52,090 nucleotides of DNA from positions 1-52,090 of the forward strand of contig NZ_SSDJ01000122.1 in assembly GCF_004794465.1 (NCBI RefSeq). Reading direction: 5' to 3'. Source of the stretch: Microbacterium sp. K24 (GTDB lineage: Bacteria; Actinomycetota; Actinomycetes; Actinomycetales; Microbacteriaceae). The notes under the pieces were generated by a model that ran no database searches, had not been told where the DNA came from, and saw only the letters and a program-made list of their open reading frames with translations. The position numbers and the translations under genes were made by a program. Below are positions 1-9,241 of this stretch, piece after piece (position 1 is the first letter of the stretch; every line of letters starts with the position of its first letter).

Positions 1-283
1 CGGCAAGACCGTTCTCCTCGAGATCGATCTCCAGGGCGCGCGCCAGGTGCGGCGCGCCGAGCCGTCCGCGACGTTGATCTTCCTGCTTCCGCCCAGCTGG
101 GATGAACTGGTGCACCGACTGGTCGGCCGGGGCACCGAAGACGCCGAAGAGCGGGCGCGGCGACTGCGCACGGCGAAGGTCGAACTGGCTGCTCAGAACG
201 AGTTCGATCACCTCATCGTGAACGAGGACGTCGCCGCTGCGGCTCGCGAGGTCGTAGAATTGACCTCAGGCTCTGCGCGCTGA
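1..283 (+). CDS. gmk: Guanylate kinase, C-terminal part (5' end outside window)
   Basis: This is the carboxy-terminal portion of guanylate kinase, which phosphorylates GMP to GDP in the cytoplasm. The frame is open from the first bases and reads [17 protein letters not shown], the typical GMP-kinase core with the conserved DLQGARQVR stretch. It is followed by [22 protein letters not shown], the usual lid and adenine-binding portion. It ends with a TGA at 281-283. The N-terminal P-loop lies upstream of the window. rpoZ follows 65 bases downstream, the same gmk-rpoZ order as in mycobacteria, so co-transcription is likely. Family assignment is secure; the true start cannot be seen. Confidence 0.93.
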   Translation, partial: GKTVLLEIDLQGARQVRRAEPSATLIFLLPPSWDELVHRLVGRGTEDAEERARRLRTAKVELAAQNEFDHLIVNEDVAAAAREVVELTSGSAR

Positions 284-348
284 CAAGTTTAGCGCGCCTA
301 TTGCACCGTCTTCGCGACGATCCCGTCGCCTGATCTGGAGGTCCCACC

Positions 349-606
349 ATGGCCGGACACCACACCAAGGGCATCATCGATCCCCCCATCGACAACCTGC
401 TCGACCGCGTCGACTCCAAGTACGAGCTCGTGATCTACGCCGCGAAGCGCGCGCGTCAGATCAACGACTACTACTCCGACCTGCACGAGGGCAACCTGTT
501 CGACAACGTCGGCCCGCTCGTCGACTCCTCGGTCGAGGACAAGCCGCTGACGATCGCCCTGCACGAGATCAACGAGGACAAGCTCCGCCTGCGTCACGCG
601 GAGTGA
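349..606 (+). CDS. rpoZ: RNA polymerase omega subunit
   Basis: This is the 85-residue omega subunit, which helps fold and hold the beta' subunit in RNA polymerase. The sequence contains [20 protein letters not shown] followed by KRARQIN, the conserved omega signature, and an actinobacterial-type tail ending [16 protein letters not shown]. The ATG at 349 has a good Shine-Dalgarno (TGGAGG) about 7 bases upstream. It sits between gmk and metK. In Mycobacterium tuberculosis a dfp/coaBC gene separates rpoZ and metK; here there is none. Size and motifs match the family well. Confidence 0.95.
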   Translation: MAGHHTKGIIDPPIDNLLDRVDSKYELVIYAAKRARQINDYYSDLHEGNLFDNVGPLVDSSVEDKPLTIALHEINEDKLRLRHAE

Positions 607-697
607 TATTCCGATCGCGCACGCCGCTCTGTCGGCGGCGCGGTCCAGAATGGGTGCTGCACCCCCTCTTCCCGTCCGTCCCCGTTCTGGAGCATCG
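607..697 (+). promoter_or_regulatory. metK leader with potential SD-sequestering stem
   Basis: The 91-base rpoZ-metK gap can fold. TCCAGAA at 644-650 is the exact complement of TTCTGGA at 685-691, and the metK Shine-Dalgarno GGAG (689-692) lies in the 3' arm. Inside the loop is a small hairpin, GGGTG (652-656) CTG CACCC (660-664). A further hairpin CGCCGC (622-627) / GCGGCG (635-640) lies upstream. I see no match to a SAM riboswitch class that I could name with confidence. A regulatory role is inference from the pairing and from the gene it precedes. Confidence 0.35.
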
Positions 698-1891
698 ATG
701 AGCGCCCTGCGTCTGTTCACGTCCGAGTCCGTCACCGAAGGGCACCCGGACAAGATCTGCGACCAGATCTCGGACAGCATCCTCGACGGGCTCCTCGCCA
801 AGGACCCGGGCTCCCGCGTGGCGGTCGAGACGCTCGTCACGACCGGCCTCGTCCATGTCGCCGGTGAGATCCGCACCGAGGCGTACGTCGACATCCCGAC
901 GATCGTGCGTCAGGTCGTGAACGGCATCGGCTACACATCGAGCGAGACCGGGTTCGACGGCGACTCCTGCGGTGTCAGCGTGTCGGTGGGCGAGCAGTCC
1001 TCCGACATCGCACACGGCGTCGACAGCGCCCAGGAGCACCGCGATGGCTCGTCGGTCGATCCGCTCGACGGCCTCGGCGCGGGTGACCAGGGCATCATGT
1101 TCGGCTTCGCGACGAACGAGACGCCGCAGCTCATGCCCATGGCCGCGTGGACGGCCCACCGCATCGCCGAGCGCCTCACAGAGGTGCGCCGCAGCGGTCT
1201 GCTGCCGTTCCTCCGCCCCGACGGCAAGACCCAGGTCACGCTCGGCTACGACGGCTTCACGCCGAAGACCGTCGACGCCGTGGTGCTCTCGACGCAGCAC
1301 CACCCCGACATCTCGCAGGACGAGCTGAAGGCGCAGGTGCGCGAGCACGTCATCGACCCGATCCTCGCGACGACCGGCCTCGACCTCGGCGACGTCACGC
1401 ACTACATCAACCCTGCCGGCCCGTTCGTCACGGGCGGACCGAAGGGCGACGCCGGCCTCACGGGTCGCAAGATCATCATCGACACCTACGGGGGAGCGGC
1501 TCGCCACGGCGGAGGCGCCTTCAGCGGCAAGGACCCGTCGAAGGTCGACCGCTCCGGGGCCTACGCCACGCGCTGGGTCGCGAAGAACGCCGTGGCTGCG
1601 GGGCTGGCCGACCGGCTCGAGGTTCAGGTCGCCTATGCGATCGGCGTCGCACGACCCGTCGGGCTCTACGTCGAGACGTTCGGCACGGGCAAGGTGACCG
1701 ACGAAGTCATCATCAAGGCCATCGAAGAGGTCTTCGACCTGCGGCCGCAGGCGATCATCGAACAGCTCGATCTGCTGCGCCCCATCTACGCGCAGACGGC
1801 GGCGTACGGGCACTTCGGGCGCGAGCTGCCCGACTTCACGTGGGAGCGGACCGACCGCGTGGAAGAGCTTCGCCGCGCTGCCGGGCTCTGA
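698..1891 (+). CDS. metK: S-adenosylmethionine synthetase
   Basis: Methionine adenosyltransferase makes SAM from methionine and ATP in the cytoplasm. The protein is 397 residues, close to the family length. It starts [20 protein letters not shown] with the ATP-binding GHPDK motif. [12 protein letters not shown] in the middle and [19 protein letters not shown] further on are the two classic MetK signatures. I chose the ATG at 698 over an in-frame ATG at 650, because the family begins at this point and GGAG precedes it. The upstream 91 bases contain a possible regulatory fold. The priA-like gene follows after 16 bases. Confidence 0.97.
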   Translation: MSALRLFTSESVTEGHPDKICDQISDSILDGLLAKDPGSRVAVETLVTTGLVHVAGEIRTEAYVDIPTIVRQVVNGIGYTSSETGFDGDSCGVSVSVGEQSSDIAHGVDSAQEHRDGSSVDPLDGLGAGDQGIMFGFATNETPQLMPMAAWTAHRIAERLTEVRRSGLLPFLRPDGKTQVTLGYDGFTPKTVDAVVLSTQHHPDISQDELKAQVREHVIDPILATTGLDLGDVTHYINPAGPFVTGGPKGDAGLTGRKIIIDTYGGAARHGGGAFSGKDPSKVDRSGAYATRWVAKNAVAAGLADRLEVQVAYAIGVARPVGLYVETFGTGKVTDEVIIKAIEEVFDLRPQAIIEQLDLLRPIYAQTAAYGHFGRELPDFTWERTDRVEELRRAAGL

Positions 1892-1907
1892 TGCGGACCC
1901 GGTCGTC

Positions 1908-3866
1908 ATGACGGGCGAGAGCCGGCGCATCGCGCGCGTGCTCCTCGACTCACCGCTGCCGCAGCTCGACCGGCTGTTCGACTACGCGCTTCCGGCAGAG
2001 TTCGGCGATGTGCCGCTCGGGGTGCGCGTGCGCGTGCCGCTGCGCACAGCCGGTCGGGTCATCGACGGCTACATCGTCGACATCGACAGCGAGGACGACG
2101 CCGACCGGGCGCTCTCCGAGGTCGACAGCGTCGTGTCCGACGTGGCGGTGCTTCCGGAGCGGCTGCATCGTCTCGCCCGCCGGGTCGCGGACCGCGCCGC
2201 GGGGTCCGCCTCCGATGTGCTGCGTCTCGTCATCCCCAAGCGTCAGGTGCGGGTCGAGAAGGCATGGACCGCCGACAGCGCGGTGCCGGTGGTCGACGAG
2301 GATGCCGCCGCCCGGGCCGCGGAGATCGTCGACGCGTACGACGGTCTCGCCGCCGTGCTCGACGACAGCGGACGCGCCGCGGTCGAGGCCATCCCGCAGC
2401 TCCGCGACGGGGGAGAGGCATGGACGCTTCTCCTGGCGGCCGCAGCCGCGCGGATGCTGGCGTCGGGGAAGTCCTCGATCCTCATCGTCCCCGACCATCG
2501 CGACCTCGATCGTCTGCTGACCGCTCTCGACGGGCTCGTGCCCGGGGAGGCCGTCGTGCGCTACGACTCTCGGCAGACGAACCCCGATCGCTACCGCGGC
2601 TTCCTGCGCACGCTCGAAGAGGCGCCGTGCGTCGTCGTCGGCAACCGGTCCGCGGTCTACGCGCCGGTCCAGGCGGGGCTCGTCGCCATCTGGGACGATG
2701 GCGATCCGCTGCTCGGCGAACCGCTCGCCCCCTACGTGAACGCGCGGGATGCGGCGCTGCTCCGGCAGGAGCTCGAGCAGTCGGCTCTGCTGTTCGCGGG
2801 CCACACCCGCACCACCGACGTCGAGCGTCTCGTCGCGCACGGCTGGCTGGCGGATGTGCGCGCGGCGCGCCGCGTGCTTCCGAAGGTCGTGCTCAGCACC
2901 CCGCAGGAGATGGAGCAGCCGGCCGGGCAGCGGATGCCGTCCTCGGCGTTCCTCGCCGCACGCACCGCCGCCGCCGAAGGCCCGGTGCTGGTGCAGGTAT
3001 CGCGTCCGGGATTCTCTCCGTCGCTCGTCTGCGCGGAGTGCCGTGCCCCGGCGCGCTGCCCGCACTGCGGAGGGCCGCTCGGCGCCCGTCACCGTGGAGC
3101 CGTCCCGGTGTGCGGATGGTGCGGTCGGAGCGCCCAGGCGTGGACGTGTCCCTTCTGTTCGTCGACGAAGCTCCGCCTCGCGTCGTCCGGGAGCGAGCGC
3201 ACTGCGGATGAACTCGGCCGTGCGTTCCCCGGCATCCGCGTGATCGTCGCCGACGGAGCCCACCCCGTCGAACGCGTCGACGTCAAGCCCGCACTCGTCG
3301 TGGCCACACGCGGCGCCGAGCCGCTGGCCGTCGGGGGATACCGCGCCGTCGTGCTCCTCGACGGACCGCGGATGCTGCAAGCACCCGATCTGCGAATCGG
3401 GGAGGCCTGCCTGCGCTGGTGGTCGAACGCCGCGGCCCTCGCGTCCCCCGGAGCCCCGATCCACCTCGTCGGCGTGAGCGGTGCGGTGGGCATGGCCCTC
3501 GCGACGTGGAACCAGTCGGGATACGCGCGATCCGAGCTCGAGAGCAGGGCGCCGCTCCACATGCCGCCGACGACGCGCGTGGCCCTGGTCGAAGGATCGG
3601 CCGCCGCCGTGTCGCGGGCCCTCATCGCGCTGGGCGAGCTCGCCCTGCCCTCCGATGCCGTGCTCGGGCCGGTGCCCGTCGAGTCCGACGACCTGCCTCC
3701 GCGCGTGCGGGCACTCGTGCGGTTCGAGTACGGGGCGGGCAGTCGCGTCGCCACGGTGCTCCGCGCGGCCGTCGTCGCCGAGGCCGTGAGCGGACGTCGC
3801 GGCAAGGCCCGCAACACGAAGAGCACCCTCACGGTGCGCCTCGATATCCTCGATCCAGAGCTCTGA
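1908..3866 (+). CDS. priA: PriA-like primosomal protein N', helicase motifs degenerate
   Basis: This 652-residue protein is homologous to PriA, the replication-restart protein. The N-terminal DNA-binding region (residues 1 to about 110, LDSPLPQLDRLFDYALP...) and the zinc region are kept. Eight cysteines, at C375, C378, C384, C387, C402, C405, C414 and C417, form four CxxC pairs. However, the region where the Walker A GxGKT should be reads AAARMLASGKSSILIVP, and the DEAH position reads WDDGDP, so ATP hydrolysis and helicase activity are doubtful. Such degeneracy is known for actinobacterial PriA. It lies between metK and fmt, the common priA-fmt-rsmB order. It may load DnaB without unwinding, which is inference. 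Confidence 0.9.
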   Translation: MTGESRRIARVLLDSPLPQLDRLFDYALPAEFGDVPLGVRVRVPLRTAGRVIDGYIVDIDSEDDADRALSEVDSVVSDVAVLPERLHRLARRVADRAAGSASDVLRLVIPKRQVRVEKAWTADSAVPVVDEDAAARAAEIVDAYDGLAAVLDDSGRAAVEAIPQLRDGGEAWTLLLAAAAARMLASGKSSILIVPDHRDLDRLLTALDGLVPGEAVVRYDSRQTNPDRYRGFLRTLEEAPCVVVGNRSAVYAPVQAGLVAIWDDGDPLLGEPLAPYVNARDAALLRQELEQSALLFAGHTRTTDVERLVAHGWLADVRAARRVLPKVVLSTPQEMEQPAGQRMPSSAFLAARTAAAEGPVLVQVSRPGFSPSLVCAECRAPARCPHCGGPLGARHRGAVPVCGWCGRSAQAWTCPFCSSTKLRLASSGSERTADELGRAFPGIRVIVADGAHPVERVDVKPALVVATRGAEPLAVGGYRAVVLLDGPRMLQAPDLRIGEACLRWWSNAAALASPGAPIHLVGVSGAVGMALATWNQSGYARSELESRAPLHMPPTTRVALVEGSAAAVSRALIALGELALPSDAVLGPVPVESDDLPPRVRALVRFEYGAGSRVATVLRAAVVAEAVSGRRGKARNTKSTLTVRLDILDPEL

Positions 3867-3884
3867 CCCTTCCGGAGAACCTTC

Positions 3885-4805
3885 ATGCGCCTCGTCTTCG
3901 CCGGCACACCCGCTGCTGCCGTGCCCACCCTGCAGCGTCTTGCGACCCTGCACGAGATCGTGGCGGTCGTCACGCGGCCGGATGCGCCTCTCGGCCGCAA
4001 GCGGCTGCTCACTCCCTCGCCGGTCGCCCGAGCCGCAGAAGAACTCGGTCTTCCGGTGATCCGGGCGGCACGCCTCGACGCCGACGCCACCGCGCAGATC
4101 ACCGCGCTGGAGCCCGAGCTCGGCGTGATCGTCGCCTACGGCGGGCTGGTGCGGGAGCCGCTGCTCTCGGCGCCGGATGCCGGGTGGATCAACCTTCATT
4201 TCTCGCTGCTTCCCGCGTGGCGTGGTGCCGCCCCGGTGCAGCGCGCCCTCATCGCCGGAGATCGTGAGCTCGGGGCAAGCGTCTTCCAGCTCGTGCCCGA
4301 GCTCGACGCCGGTGACGTGTTCGCGATGCGCACGATCGCTGTCGCCCCGACCGCGACGGCCGACCAGGCGCTGGAGAACCTCGCTCACGACGGCGCCGAG
4401 CTGACCGCGGAGGTCGTGGCCGCGATCGCCGACGGCACCGCCCGCGCCGTACCCCAGCGGGGAGAGCCGACGCTCGCGCCCAAGCTGACACTCGACGACG
4501 GACTGCTCGACTGGTCGCAGACCGCCGAAGCGGTGTTCGCACGCTTCCGCGGCGTGACCCCCGAGCCCGGTGCGCACACCACCATCGACGGACAGCGGCT
4601 GAAGATCCTCGAGGCGGGGCCCGCAGAGGACGCAGATCCCCTGGAGCCCGGCGTGATCAGCAGCACGAGATCCGCGCTGCTGATCGGCACGGCATCCGCT
4701 CCGCTCGCGGTCACGCGCGTGCAACCGGCTGGGAAAGGCGCGATGAGCGCCGTCGACTGGTGGCGCGGCCAGCGCGACACGGAAGGGCTGCGTGCCGGAT
4801 CATGA
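3885..4805 (+). CDS. fmt: Methionyl-tRNA formyltransferase
   Basis: Fmt formylates the methionine on initiator tRNA using 10-formyltetrahydrofolate. The 306-residue length is normal. The N-terminal Rossmann-type domain begins MRLVFAGTPAAAVPTLQ. The active site is visible as N103 and H105 in INLHFSLLPAWRGAAPVQ, with D141 in the LDAGD stretch, and the SLLP folate loop is intact. The C-terminal OB-like domain begins around residue 205. The stop TGA (4803-4805) overlaps the rsmB ATG at 4802, so the two are probably translationally coupled. The ATG at 3885 has GGAGAA upstream. Confidence 0.96.
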   Translation: MRLVFAGTPAAAVPTLQRLATLHEIVAVVTRPDAPLGRKRLLTPSPVARAAEELGLPVIRAARLDADATAQITALEPELGVIVAYGGLVREPLLSAPDAGWINLHFSLLPAWRGAAPVQRALIAGDRELGASVFQLVPELDAGDVFAMRTIAVAPTATADQALENLAHDGAELTAEVVAAIADGTARAVPQRGEPTLAPKLTLDDGLLDWSQTAEAVFARFRGVTPEPGAHTTIDGQRLKILEAGPAEDADPLEPGVISSTRSALLIGTASAPLAVTRVQPAGKGAMSAVDWWRGQRDTEGLRAGS

Positions 4806-6301
4806 GTCCCTCCGAGCAAGGAAGATCGGCGCGTCGTCCCGCGAATCGGTCAGGGGGCGACGCCCGGTCGTCGAACCGCGGTGAGCGCTCCGGCGGGCGG
4901 GGCCCGAGCCGCACGGTGCAGCCGGCGCGACGCGTCGCCTACGACGTGCTCCGCGCCGTCTCGGACTCCGACGCCTACGCGAACCTGCTGCTGCCCGCCG
5001 CGATCGCCGAGGCCGGTCTCTCGCCCCAGGACGCCGGTCTGGCCACGGAGCTCACCTACGGCACCCTGCGCCGTCGCGGACTGTACGACGCGATCATCGC
5101 GGCGGCGGCCGATCGCGCCACCGACGAGATCGATCCCGCGGTCCTCGATGCGCTCCGCCTCGCCGTGCACCAGCTGCTGGCGACCCGCGTCGCCTCGCAC
5201 GCCGCGGTCAACGAGTCGGTGAACCTCGTGGCGACGACCGTCGGACGGGGAGCATCGAGCTTCACGAACGCCGTGCTGCGTCGCATCGCCCGCGACACTC
5301 CGGGCGAATGGCAGGAGCGGATCGAGAGGGATGCGCGTTCGGACGACGAGCGGCTCGCCCTGCGATCGGCGCACCCCGTGTGGATCATCCGTGCTCTGCG
5401 TCGCGCTCTCGCGGCCGAGGGGCGTGTCGACGAGCTCGAGGCGCTGCTCGAGGCCGACAACGTCTCTCCCGAGGTGACGCTCGTGGCTCTGCCCGGGCTC
5501 GCGGAACCCGTCGAGCCCCGACGCCCCTACGCCGCCACGGCCTTCGCGTCACCCGGCGGCGATCCGCGTCGCCCTGTCGAGGCCTCGGGCGGCACGGTCC
5601 GCGTCCAGGACGAGGGGTCCCAGCTCGTCGCACTGGCGCTGGCTGAGGCCGCCCCCATCCGGCCGGGGGAGCGGTGGCTCGATCTGTGCGCCGGCCCCGG
5701 CGGAAAGACGGCGCTCCTCGCCGCGATCGCCCGCCAGCACGACGTGGTCCTCGAGGCCAACGAGGTCGTCCCGACACGGGCGCGCCTGGTGCGCAACGCC
5801 CTGCGCGCGGTCCCGGGCGAGGTGGTGGTCCACGAACAGGACGGTCGCGAGTTCGCCGCGACCAGGGCCGGAGAGTTCGACCGGATCCTCGTCGACGCGC
5901 CGTGCACCGGACTCGGCGCCCTGCGTCGCCGTCCCGAGGCGCGATGGCGGAAGTCGCCGGCCGATGTCGCCGAGCTCGTGCCGCTGCAGGTGGACCTGCT
6001 GACGGCCGCTCTGGACGCGCTCGCGCCGGGGGGCATCGTCGCCTACGTGACCTGCTCACCGCACCTCGCCGAGACGGTCGGCGTGGTGCAGGAGGTGCTC
6101 CGCGACCGGGCCGACGTCACGGAGCTCGACGCGCGCGCCGTCCTCACCGACGTCGCGCAGTCGCCGATCGACCTCGCCGAGGCCGGCCGGGCGGAATCGG
6201 GCAGCGCTCAGCTCTGGCCCCACCGGCACGGCACCGACGCCATGTTCCTCGCGCTGCTGCAGCGCACGGACGCCCCGAACACCTCAGCGAAGGAAGAGTA
6301 G
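4802..6301 (+). CDS. rsmB: 16S rRNA m5C967 methyltransferase (RsmB/Fmu)
   Basis: This SAM-dependent enzyme methylates a cytosine of 16S rRNA. It is 499 residues, with a basic, low-complexity first 35 residues, then a NusB-like domain (about 38-175), then a Rossmann methyltransferase domain. The SAM site is LDLCAGPGGKTALLAA. The two catalytic cysteines are in DAPCTGLGALRRRPE and VTCSPHLAETVGVV. The ATG at 4802 overlaps the fmt stop (ATGA). An in-frame ATG at 4760 is possible but lies well inside fmt and is less likely. rpe follows after 4 bases. Confidence 0.94.
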   Translation: MSPSEQGRSARRPANRSGGDARSSNRGERSGGRGPSRTVQPARRVAYDVLRAVSDSDAYANLLLPAAIAEAGLSPQDAGLATELTYGTLRRRGLYDAIIAAAADRATDEIDPAVLDALRLAVHQLLATRVASHAAVNESVNLVATTVGRGASSFTNAVLRRIARDTPGEWQERIERDARSDDERLALRSAHPVWIIRALRRALAAEGRVDELEALLEADNVSPEVTLVALPGLAEPVEPRRPYAATAFASPGGDPRRPVEASGGTVRVQDEGSQLVALALAEAAPIRPGERWLDLCAGPGGKTALLAAIARQHDVVLEANEVVPTRARLVRNALRAVPGEVVVHEQDGREFAATRAGEFDRILVDAPCTGLGALRRRPEARWRKSPADVAELVPLQVDLLTAALDALAPGGIVAYVTCSPHLAETVGVVQEVLRDRADVTELDARAVLTDVAQSPIDLAEAGRAESGSAQLWPHRHGTDAMFLALLQRTDAPNTSAKEE

Positions 6302-6305
6302 GACC

Positions 6306-6986
6306 GTGGAACTCCCCAGCGCCCCGCGCATCAACCCCAGCATCCTGGCCGCCGATTTCGTGAACATGCAGGCGGATCTCGCCCGCATCGCCTCGGCGGA
6401 CTTCGCGCACGTCGACGTGATGGACAACCACTTCGTGCCCAACCTCACGTTCGGGCCGCAGATGGTCGAGCGGATCCAGGCCACGAGCCCGATCCCGCTC
6501 GATGTGCATCTGATGATCACGGATCCCGACCGCTGGGCTCCGGGGTACGCGGAGTTGGGCGCCGCCAGCGTGACCTTCCACCTCGAGGCCGCGGCCGATC
6601 CGATCGCGCTCGCACGGCGTCTCCGCGACATCGGCTCCCGGGCAGGCATCGCCATCAAGCCCGACACCCCGGCGGAACCCCTGTTCTCGGTGCTCGAGGA
6701 GTTCGACCAGATCCTCGTCATGACCGTCGAGCCGGGATTCGGCGGCCAGGGCTTCATGCCCGAGACCATGCCGAAGCTGCGCGCCCTCCACGATGAGGCG
6801 CGTCGACGCGGTTCGCAGGTGTGGCTCCAGGTCGACGGCGGCATCTCCGACAGCACGATCGAGATGGCTGCGGCCGCCGGCGCCGACACCTTCGTCGCAG
6901 GATCCGCGGTCTACGGCGCCGATGACATCGAGGCGGCCGTCACTCGGCTCAGGGACCGCGCACGAGCCGGTAGCCTGGAAGGGTGA
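6306..6986 (+). CDS. rpe: Ribulose-phosphate 3-epimerase
   Basis: Rpe interconverts ribulose 5-phosphate and xylulose 5-phosphate in the pentose phosphate pathway. It is 226 residues and uses a GTG start directly after rsmB. TIM-barrel landmarks are present: [10 protein letters not shown] at the start, [12 protein letters not shown] with metal ligands, [17 protein letters not shown], and VDGGI near the C terminus for phosphate binding. The stop overlaps the hisE start by 4 bases (GTGA). A TAGCCT box near its 3' end may serve as a promoter for hisE. Confidence 0.96.
   Translation: MELPSAPRINPSILAADFVNMQADLARIASADFAHVDVMDNHFVPNLTFGPQMVERIQATSPIPLDVHLMITDPDRWAPGYAELGAASVTFHLEAAADPIALARRLRDIGSRAGIAIKPDTPAEPLFSVLEEFDQILVMTVEPGFGGQGFMPETMPKLRALHDEARRRGSQVWLQVDGGISDSTIEMAAAAGADTFVAGSAVYGADDIEAAVTRLRDRARAGSLEG
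6971..6976 (+). promoter_or_regulatory. Candidate -10 box (TAGCCT) for leaderless hisE
   Basis: TAGCCT ends 6 bases before the hisE GTG at 6983 and lies inside the end of rpe. This is the leaderless layout repeated at other genes in the window. No convincing -35 was seen. Confidence 0.4.
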
Positions 6987-7246
6987 AGACTTTCGACGAG
7001 CTGTTCGCCGAGCTCAGCGTCAAGGCCGAGACCCGACCAGAGGGCTCCCGCACCATCGCGGAGCTCGACGGCGGCGTGCACACGATCGGAAAGAAGATCG
7101 TCGAAGAGGCCGCCGAGGTGTGGATGGCGTCGGAATACGAGTCCGACGAGGCCGCCGCCGAGGAGATCTCGCAGCTGCTCTACCACCTGCAGGTGATGAT
7201 GCTCGCGAAGGGTCTCAGCCTGCAGGACGTCTACCGACATCTGTGA
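6983..7246 (+). CDS. hisE: Phosphoribosyl-ATP pyrophosphatase
   Basis: HisE carries out the second step of histidine synthesis, hydrolysing PRATP to PRAMP and pyrophosphate. It is a stand-alone 87-residue protein, as is typical of actinobacteria, with the helical MazG-like sequence [19 protein letters not shown]. The acidic ExxE and ExxD side chains that bind magnesium are in place. The GTG start overlaps the rpe stop by 4 bases, but it is also preceded by a -10-like box, so it could be read both by coupling and from its own promoter. hisG follows after 38 bases. Confidence 0.95.
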   Translation: MKTFDELFAELSVKAETRPEGSRTIAELDGGVHTIGKKIVEEAAEVWMASEYESDEAAAEEISQLLYHLQVMMLAKGLSLQDVYRHL

Positions 7247-7284
7247 TGCGCTCCGTTCCGATCCCCTCGAACTGAAAGCCATCC

Positions 7285-8127
7285 ATGCTGCGCATCGCTG
7301 TTCCCAACAAGGGCTCGCTCTCCGAGACCGCCGCCGACATGCTCGCGGAGGCCGGGTACGCCGGACGCCGCGACCCGAAGACCCTGCATGTCGTCGACGC
7401 CGAGAACGACGTCGAGTTCTTCTTCCTCCGCCCGAAGGACATCGCGACCTACGTCGGGTCGGGGGCGATCGACGTCGGCATCACCGGACGTGACCTCCTC
7501 CTCGACGCCCGGATGCCGGGTGCACGCGAGATCGAGGCGCTCGGCTTCGCCGGTTCCACATTCCGCTTCGCCGCGCCCTCCGGCCGGTACACCGACGTCT
7601 CCGAGCTCGACGGTCTGCGCATCGCGACCTCGTATCCGGGCCTCGTCGACGCGTTCCTCGACGAGCGGGGCATCGCCGTCGACCTGGTGCCGCTCGACGG
7701 CGCCGTGGAGTCCGCCGTGCGGCTCGGTGTCGCGGATGCCGTCGCCGACGTGGTCGAGACCGGCACGACGCTCCGCCAGGCGGGGCTCGACGTGTTCGGC
7801 CCGGTGATCCTGGAGTCCGAGGCCGTGCTCATCGCCGGTCCGGTCGACGCCGACGGCTCCGAGACTCTGCTGCGCCGCCTGCGCGGTGTCATGGTCGCGC
7901 GCCGCTTCGTCATGATCGACTACGACCTTCCGGTCGCCCTGCTCGATGACGCCGTGAAGATCGCGGGCGGCGTCGAGTCGCCGACGGTCTCGCCGCTGCG
8001 CGACCCCGAGTGGGTGGCGGTGCGCGTCATGGTCGCCCGCACGCGGGTCAACCACGTGATGGACGAGCTGTACGCGCTCGGCGCACGCGCGATCCTCGTC
8101 ACCGCAATCCACAACGCGAGGCTCTGA
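7285..8127 (+). CDS. hisG: ATP phosphoribosyltransferase, long form
   Basis: HisG condenses ATP and PRPP, the first and feedback-inhibited step of histidine synthesis. At 280 residues it is the long form. The catalytic bilobed part begins [20 protein letters not shown] and includes [10 protein letters not shown] and ATSYPGL. The last 75 or so residues form the ACT-like regulatory domain that binds histidine ([10 protein letters not shown]...[18 protein letters not shown]). It needs no HisZ partner. The stop codon shares one base with the hisF ATG (TGATG), so translation is probably coupled. Confidence 0.96.
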   Translation: MLRIAVPNKGSLSETAADMLAEAGYAGRRDPKTLHVVDAENDVEFFFLRPKDIATYVGSGAIDVGITGRDLLLDARMPGAREIEALGFAGSTFRFAAPSGRYTDVSELDGLRIATSYPGLVDAFLDERGIAVDLVPLDGAVESAVRLGVADAVADVVETGTTLRQAGLDVFGPVILESEAVLIAGPVDADGSETLLRRLRGVMVARRFVMIDYDLPVALLDDAVKIAGGVESPTVSPLRDPEWVAVRVMVARTRVNHVMDELYALGARAILVTAIHNARL

Positions 8128-8888
8128 TGACTCTCGCCAGCCGCGTGATCCCGTGTCTGGACGTCGCCGACGGACGCGTCGTCAAGGGCGTGAACTTCGA
8201 GAACCTCCGCGACATGGGCGACCCGGTCGAGCTCGCCCGGCACTATGCGGCGCAGGGTGCCGACGAGATCACCTTCCTCGACGTCACCGCGACGGTCGAT
8301 GCCCGCGCCACGACCTATGACGTCGTGCAGCGCACGGCCGAGCAGGTCTTCGTGCCGCTGACCGTCGGCGGGGGAGTGCGCAGCGTCGATGACGTGGCGC
8401 GACTGCTCTCGGTCGGCGCCGACAAAGTCGGCGTGAACTCGGCGGCCATCGCGCGCCCCGAGCTGATCGGTGAGATCGCCGACCGCTTCGGCGCGCAGGT
8501 GCTGGTGCTCTCGCTCGACGTGAAGCGGGCGGATACGACGCCCTCCGGCTTCGTCGTCACCACGCACGGCGGACGCACCCAGACGACGCTCGACGCCCTC
8601 GACTGGGCCCGCGAGGCCACGGAACGCGGGGCGGGAGAGCTGCTCGTCAACTCGATCGACGCCGACGGCACCAAGGACGGCTTCGACCTCGAACTCGTGC
8701 GGCTCATGCGAGAGGTCGCCACCGTCCCGGTGATCGCCTCCGGTGGCGCCGGGAAGGCCTCCGACTTCGCACCCGCCATCAAGGCCGGTGCGGATGCCGT
8801 GCTCGCCGCGAGCGTCTTCCACACCGGCGCCCTCACCGTCGGCGACGTCAAAGACGCGCTGCGCGCGGAAGGAGTGCTGGTCCGATGA
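8127..8888 (+). CDS. hisF: Imidazole glycerol-phosphate synthase cyclase subunit
   Basis: HisF is the cyclase half of IGP synthase. It takes ammonia from the HisH glutaminase to close the imidazole ring. The 253-residue TIM barrel has [17 protein letters not shown] with the catalytic Asp, [28 protein letters not shown] and [10 protein letters not shown] chose the ATG at 8127, which overlaps the hisG stop; an upstream in-frame ATG at 8010 lies deep within hisG. hisH is not in the window, so the partner must be encoded elsewhere. The stop overlaps hisI by 4 bases. Confidence 0.96.
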   Translation: MTLASRVIPCLDVADGRVVKGVNFENLRDMGDPVELARHYAAQGADEITFLDVTATVDARATTYDVVQRTAEQVFVPLTVGGGVRSVDDVARLLSVGADKVGVNSAAIARPELIGEIADRFGAQVLVLSLDVKRADTTPSGFVVTTHGGRTQTTLDALDWAREATERGAGELLVNSIDADGTKDGFDLELVRLMREVATVPVIASGGAGKASDFAPAIKAGADAVLAASVFHTGALTVGDVKDALRAEGVLVR

Positions 8889-9241
8889 GTGTCGAGGAGC
8901 GCATCGCGCAGGTCGCCTTCAACGCGGACGGCCTCGCGCCGGTGATCGTGCAGCAGTGGGACACGCATGAGGTCCTGATGCTCGCCTGGGTGGATGCCGA
9001 GGCGCTGCGCCGCACCCTCACCACCGGTCGCGCGACGTACTGGTCCCGCTCCCGCCAGGAGTACTGGCGCAAGGGCGACACGTCGGGCAACATCCAGGTC
9101 GTGCACGAGGCGCGGCTCGACTGCGACGGCGACGCCATCCTGCTCGAGGTGGCGCAGACCGGCCCTGCGTGCCACACCGGCACCCGCACCTGCTTCGACG
9201 CGAACGACCTCGGGGCGACCGTGGGCTCGGGAGAGCTGTGA
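8885..9241 (+). CDS. hisI: Phosphoribosyl-AMP cyclohydrolase
   Basis: HisI opens the adenine ring of PRAMP, the third step of histidine synthesis. The 118-residue protein shows the core [18 protein letters not shown] and the metal-binding pieces DCDGD and [10 protein letters not shown], whose cysteines bind zinc. It is a separate protein, not fused to HisE. The start ATG overlaps the hisF stop (ATGA) and its own stop overlaps the GTG of the next gene (GTGA), which ties the his block directly to the trp block. Confidence 0.96.
   Translation: MSVEERIAQVAFNADGLAPVIVQQWDTHEVLMLAWVDAEALRRTLTTGRATYWSRSRQEYWRKGDTSGNIQVVHEARLDCDGDAILLEVAQTGPACHTGTRTCFDANDLGATVGSGEL

Noticed and set aside
607..697. 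A known SAM riboswitch upstream of metK
   Set aside because: The gap is only 91 bases and I could not match any conserved core; only an unclassified fold is reported.
1950..4724. A 924-codon minus-strand frame opposite priA and fmt
   Set aside because: Same explanation: opposite clear genes, low-complexity composition, no motif.
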